Below, one piece after another: positions 61,088-64,000 of a stretch of 64,000 nt of DNA. A program made the position numbers and the translations under genes. The DNA comes from Dorea_A sp016295505 (lineage in GTDB: Bacteria > Bacillota > Clostridia > Lachnospirales > Lachnospiraceae). The stretch lies in contig NZ_JBDOHS010000009.1 in NCBI RefSeq assembly GCF_039832105.1, positions 62,001 to 126,000 of the forward strand, written 5' to 3'. Position 1 is the stretch's first letter; every line of letters starts with the position of its first letter. The notes beneath the pieces are model-generated. The model did not search any database. It was not told the origin of the DNA and worked only from the letters and a program-made list of their open reading frames with translations.

Positions 61088-64000
61088 TTGAAAAATAAAA
61101 TCCAGAAATTTTCTAAAGGCGACTTTCAGTTAATACGACCTGATGTCATATTTGATGAAACAAATCTGGTTCTCATTATAGGAGAAGGGGAAGTATACAG
61201 GGGAAGTTTTACAATGAAGGCGGACAATGGCGGAACAATACGAGGACTCGTATATCCGTCTTCTTTTCGTGTTCATTTTAAGGATCAGGGATTCGAGGGG
61301 AATCCGGCAAAGGTGGAATTCACATACGACGGGAGGGGACTCCGCCCGGGACATGTAGAGGAAGGAAAGTTTACGGTAGTATGCTCCGGTGGAGAATACG
61401 AGCTTGCGTTTACAGCGATTATTGAAAAGCCGTATGTCATGACTACTTACGGAAAGGTACAGAGTACAGATGATTTCAGAAAGCTTGCGATCAAAGATTT
61501 TTCTGAGGCAGGACGTCTGTTTCGCTCCAGAGAATTTTATGAGATATTAAAATATGAAAATGAGCGAACCTTTTATCTGTATGATAATATGCGCAAATGG
61601 TCTCTCGGGGAGCAGGCAATGGAAGAATTCCTGGTAGGAATCAAACAGAAAGAGTGCATCTTTCTTACACTTCCGGGAGAAGGAATGTTATTTGAAGATC
61701 TGAACGAGCCGACAAAAGGGACGCTGACACTTATGAAGAATACATGGGGATATATGCCTGTCCGGATTGAAACAGAAGGCGATTTCCTGAAAGTGTCCCG
61801 TTCTGAGATCAGTACGGAGGACTTTGTCGGCAATGTATACGAGATGGAATATGTAGTCCGTTCGGAAAAGCTTCATGGCGGGCGTAATTATGGTGCGCTT
61901 AAGTTTGTTACGCCGTATGAGACACTGATCTACGAGATTGAGATACTGCAGAATCAGGAATATGACGAGAATCACCGGGTCTCTGAGCTTTTGATCGCGC
62001 AGATCATCAAGGAGTATGTGGGATGTGTGGCCGGAAGGATCGAACGGGACAACTGGGTTGACGGTGCGATTGAGAAGATGGTTGCACTTCGGAAAAAGTT
62101 TCCGCTGAATGAATTGTATCAGCTGATGCTTGCGCATATTTATCTGATCGGCAATAAGGTGGAAGAAGCAAAATGGATTCTGGAAAATTACAATTATAAC
62201 CGCTTTGCGATCGGGAAAGACCCTCTGACCAATTGCTATTATCTGTATCTGACTGCGAAAGTCCGGGGAAAAGGCAATCATATTGACCGTGTCCTGGATG
62301 AGATCGGGAAGACTTATACACGCCATCAGGATTCCTGGCCGCTTCTTGCTATGATCATGGATCTGGAGCCCCGCTATAAGAATCCTTATAAACGGCTGGA
62401 GGTTCTGGAGCAGCAGTTCCAATATGGAGTACATCATGTCCTGTTTTATCTGCAGGCGTATCTGTGCTATCAGGAAAAGCCGTCCCTGTTGAAAAAACTT
62501 GGCGTGTTTGAAATTCAGGTGCTGAATTTTGCGGCAAAATACCGTCTTATGACCAAAGAACTGGCGCTGTACGTTGCGAATTTTGCCAGTCAGCAGAAGA
62601 ACTACAGTGATGCAATGTTCCGGATTCTGGAGCGGATATATAAGATGTATGAGGAACCGATGATACTCAATACGATCTGCACATTGCTGATCAAGGGAAA
62701 TAAAACCCAGAAGCGGTATTTTGTCTGGTATCAGCGGGCGGTTGACAGTGAATTGAAGATTGCGCAGCTGTATGAATACTATATGATGACGATCGATGAG
62801 AATGTTTCTCACGGACCACTTCCAAAAAGTATTCTCCTGTATTTTATGCATGGGAACTCTCTGGATTATAAGAAAGCGGCGTTTTTGTATGCCAGTCTGG
62901 TGACCTACGAGGAGCAGGCGGGAGATCTCTATCTGAATTATCGGGAGCAGATGGTTGCATTTACGTGGGATCAGCTTAAGAAGCGCCATATCACAGAGTC
63001 GCTTCGTATCCTGTATAAGCGATTCTGTACAGATGACGAGATGACGGCGGACCGGATGGAGGCAATGAGAGATATCTGTTATTCCTATGGAATATCGACC
63101 AAAGTACCGAATATGAAGTGCGTTCTGGTCATTGAAAAGGATGGAAATATCCGTCAGAGGGTTCCTTATGACGAGGAAAATGGTGCTGTGATCTATCTGT
63201 ATGACAAAGAATCGAGAATCGTATGGGAATCCGTAGAAGGAAGACATTATACAGATTCTATTCCATATGAGACCAGACGTCTGTTCTATGAGCCGAGATT
63301 CCTGGATATGTGCCGGAAATATGCGGCGTCTACCGGTTTCTGGAATCAGGAAAAAGTAAAAGAAGAGCCGGACTTTGAGAATGTCATGGTGAAAGGAATT
63401 GACGCATTTGATGAAAAAGAAGTATTTATCATGTGCAGCAAGCGGATCCGGGAAGATAATTATGAAGAAGACGAGGTTCTGAACTATCTGTGCTTTGAAT
63501 TGTTTCAAAGACAGCAGTATGACAGGGTTACACTGACGTATCTTGCAAACTATTATTGTGGTGCTACAAAGGATATGAAGAAGATCTGGAAGGTTCTTCA
63601 GGAGTATGGAATCCCGTCATATAAGCTTGGGGAGCGGATCATTACACAGATGGTATTTTCGGAAACTCTGTTTGATGAAGAGGATATTTTTGAAGATTAT
63701 TATCTGTCAGACAATGCGTATTTCCGACTGAAACAGGCATATCTTGCATACGTTTCACGAGAATATATGGTGGAAGGCAGAGAAATTAAGCATTGTGTTT
63801 TTGAGATGATCGCAAATGAGTGTGATCAGAGAGAAGAACTTCCGGATATCTGTAAAGCAGCTCTTTTGAAGCATTATTCTGAACGGAAACATTCAGAGGA
63901 AATGGAAGTTGTATTACATCAGGTACTGCGTGAAATGTGTGAGAAACAGATGGTATTTCCATTTTATCTGAAGTACAGGGAAGAGTGGCTCAGGGAACTG
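61088..64000 (+). CDS. Large DUF5717-like protein (runs off the window)
   Basis: TTG 61088 opens a frame that stays open to the window end, 971 codons. AGGTG 61074-61078 is the likely ribosome site; no better ATG precedes conserved sequence. The first 240 residues contain beta-rich domains (GKVQSTDDFRKLAIKDFSEA region); from about 330 onward helix pairs of TPR-like character dominate (WILENYNYNRFAIG, FRILERIYKMYEEP). No signal peptide or TM helix is seen. The layout and sequence look like DUF5717, a large family of Clostridia of unknown function; family assignment is from memory. Long helical repeats suggest a scaffold. Confidence 0.75.
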   Translation, partial: MKNKIQKFSKGDFQLIRPDVIFDETNLVLIIGEGEVYRGSFTMKADNGGTIRGLVYPSSFRVHFKDQGFEGNPAKVEFTYDGRGLRPGHVEEGKFTVVCSGGEYELAFTAIIEKPYVMTTYGKVQSTDDFRKLAIKDFSEAGRLFRSREFYEILKYENERTFYLYDNMRKWSLGEQAMEEFLVGIKQKECIFLTLPGEGMLFEDLNEPTKGTLTLMKNTWGYMPVRIETEGDFLKVSRSEISTEDFVGNVYEMEYVVRSEKLHGGRNYGALKFVTPYETLIYEIEILQNQEYDENHRVSELLIAQIIKEYVGCVAGRIERDNWVDGAIEKMVALRKKFPLNELYQLMLAHIYLIGNKVEEAKWILENYNYNRFAIGKDPLTNCYYLYLTAKVRGKGNHIDRVLDEIGKTYTRHQDSWPLLAMIMDLEPRYKNPYKRLEVLEQQFQYGVHHVLFYLQAYLCYQEKPSLLKKLGVFEIQVLNFAAKYRLMTKELALYVANFASQQKNYSDAMFRILERIYKMYEEPMILNTICTLLIKGNKTQKRYFVWYQRAVDSELKIAQLYEYYMMTIDENVSHGPLPKSILLYFMHGNSLDYKKAAFLYASLVTYEEQAGDLYLNYREQMVAFTWDQLKKRHITESLRILYKRFCTDDEMTADRMEAMRDICYSYGISTKVPNMKCVLVIEKDGNIRQRVPYDEENGAVIYLYDKESRIVWESVEGRHYTDSIPYETRRLFYEPRFLDMCRKYAASTGFWNQEKVKEEPDFENVMVKGIDAFDEKEVFIMCSKRIREDNYEEDEVLNYLCFELFQRQQYDRVTLTYLANYYCGATKDMKKIWKVLQEYGIPSYKLGERIITQMVFSETLFDEEDIFEDYYLSDNAYFRLKQAYLAYVSREYMVEGREIKHCVFEMIANECDQREELPDICKAALLKHYSERKHSEEMEVVLHQVLREMCEKQMVFPFYLKYREEWLREL

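Noticed and set aside
61688..63508. A 606-codon minus-strand frame
   Set aside because: It is a shadow of the DUF5717-like gene, with no ribosome site or recognisable domain; the plus strand shows consistent coding character.
1..64000. tRNA or rRNA genes
   Set aside because: No cloverleaf with GTTCRANNC-type T-loop and no rRNA-like conserved stretch was noticed; a covariance search would be decisive.

Overview
The window reads as chromosomal DNA of a low-to-moderate GC, Gram-positive, strictly anaerobic Firmicute, most probably a gut Lachnospiraceae (Clostridia). Reasons: strong AGGAGG-type ribosome sites and TTGACA/TATAAT promoters; the order pyrH-frr-uppS-cdsA-dxr-rseP; a SleB-like cell-wall hydrolase and a SpoIID-like protein; a large DUF5717-type protein; and many MATE, MerR and TetR genes. 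The genus assignment is inference. No rRNA, tRNA, CRISPR array or intact transposase was seen.

Layout. 1-7300: small regulatory and housekeeping genes (TetR, RsgA, GNAT, a membrane-anchored hydrolase, an XRE-AbrB fusion, PspC) and a two-gene ABC exporter. 7333-14148: a ROK regulator with a palindromic operator, then a tight operon of a zinc dehydrogenase, an FGGY kinase, two mannitol-1-phosphate-dehydrogenase-like proteins and an UlaG-like lactonase, with no transporter. 14237-17476: a MerR multidrug-type regulator and a UvrA-like ATPase that lacks the UvrB-binding region.

17508-31454 is the most unusual stretch. Behind one strong promoter lie a zinc-ribbon membrane protein, a HerA/FtsK-type ATPase, a large two-TM protein interrupted by an in-frame TAG, a zinc-ribbon protein with nine 12-residue repeats, a small helical protein and a Ycf46-like AAA+ ATPase. 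These are followed by a papain-fold polymorphic toxin, its probable Imm35-type immunity protein, an unknown protein, two zinc-ribbon/TM/ectodomain proteins (discoidin-like and C-type-lectin-like), a VanX-like D,D-dipeptidase lipoprotein and a GH3 lipoprotein. I read it as a candidate uncharacterised toxin-export or envelope-associated conflict system.

31475-38798: AGCS and NSS amino-acid transporters, an amidohydrolase, a flavodoxin and TetR pair, and a MATE exporter behind a perfect 19-bp palindrome. 38886-43952: core pyrH-frr-uppS-cdsA-dxr-rseP operon. 44032-49382: an EamA transporter; an arsenite methyltransferase whose third conserved cysteine is encoded by TGA followed by a bacterial-type SECIS hairpin (probable selenoprotein); a ThrE-type exporter; two MerR genes converging on a shared terminator. 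49461-50931: two terminator-like RNA hairpins with a common loop flank a frameshifted small gene and precede an in-frame fusion of a MATE N-terminus to a cytidylate-kinase-like domain. 50952-64000: a SpoIID/peptidoglycan-binding protein, a transglutaminase-like protein, carAB with a leader attenuator, a SleB-like hydrolase, a transporter remnant, a cupin, a 148-bp nested palindrome, a HisC-like aminotransferase and the start of a DUF5717 protein that runs off the window.
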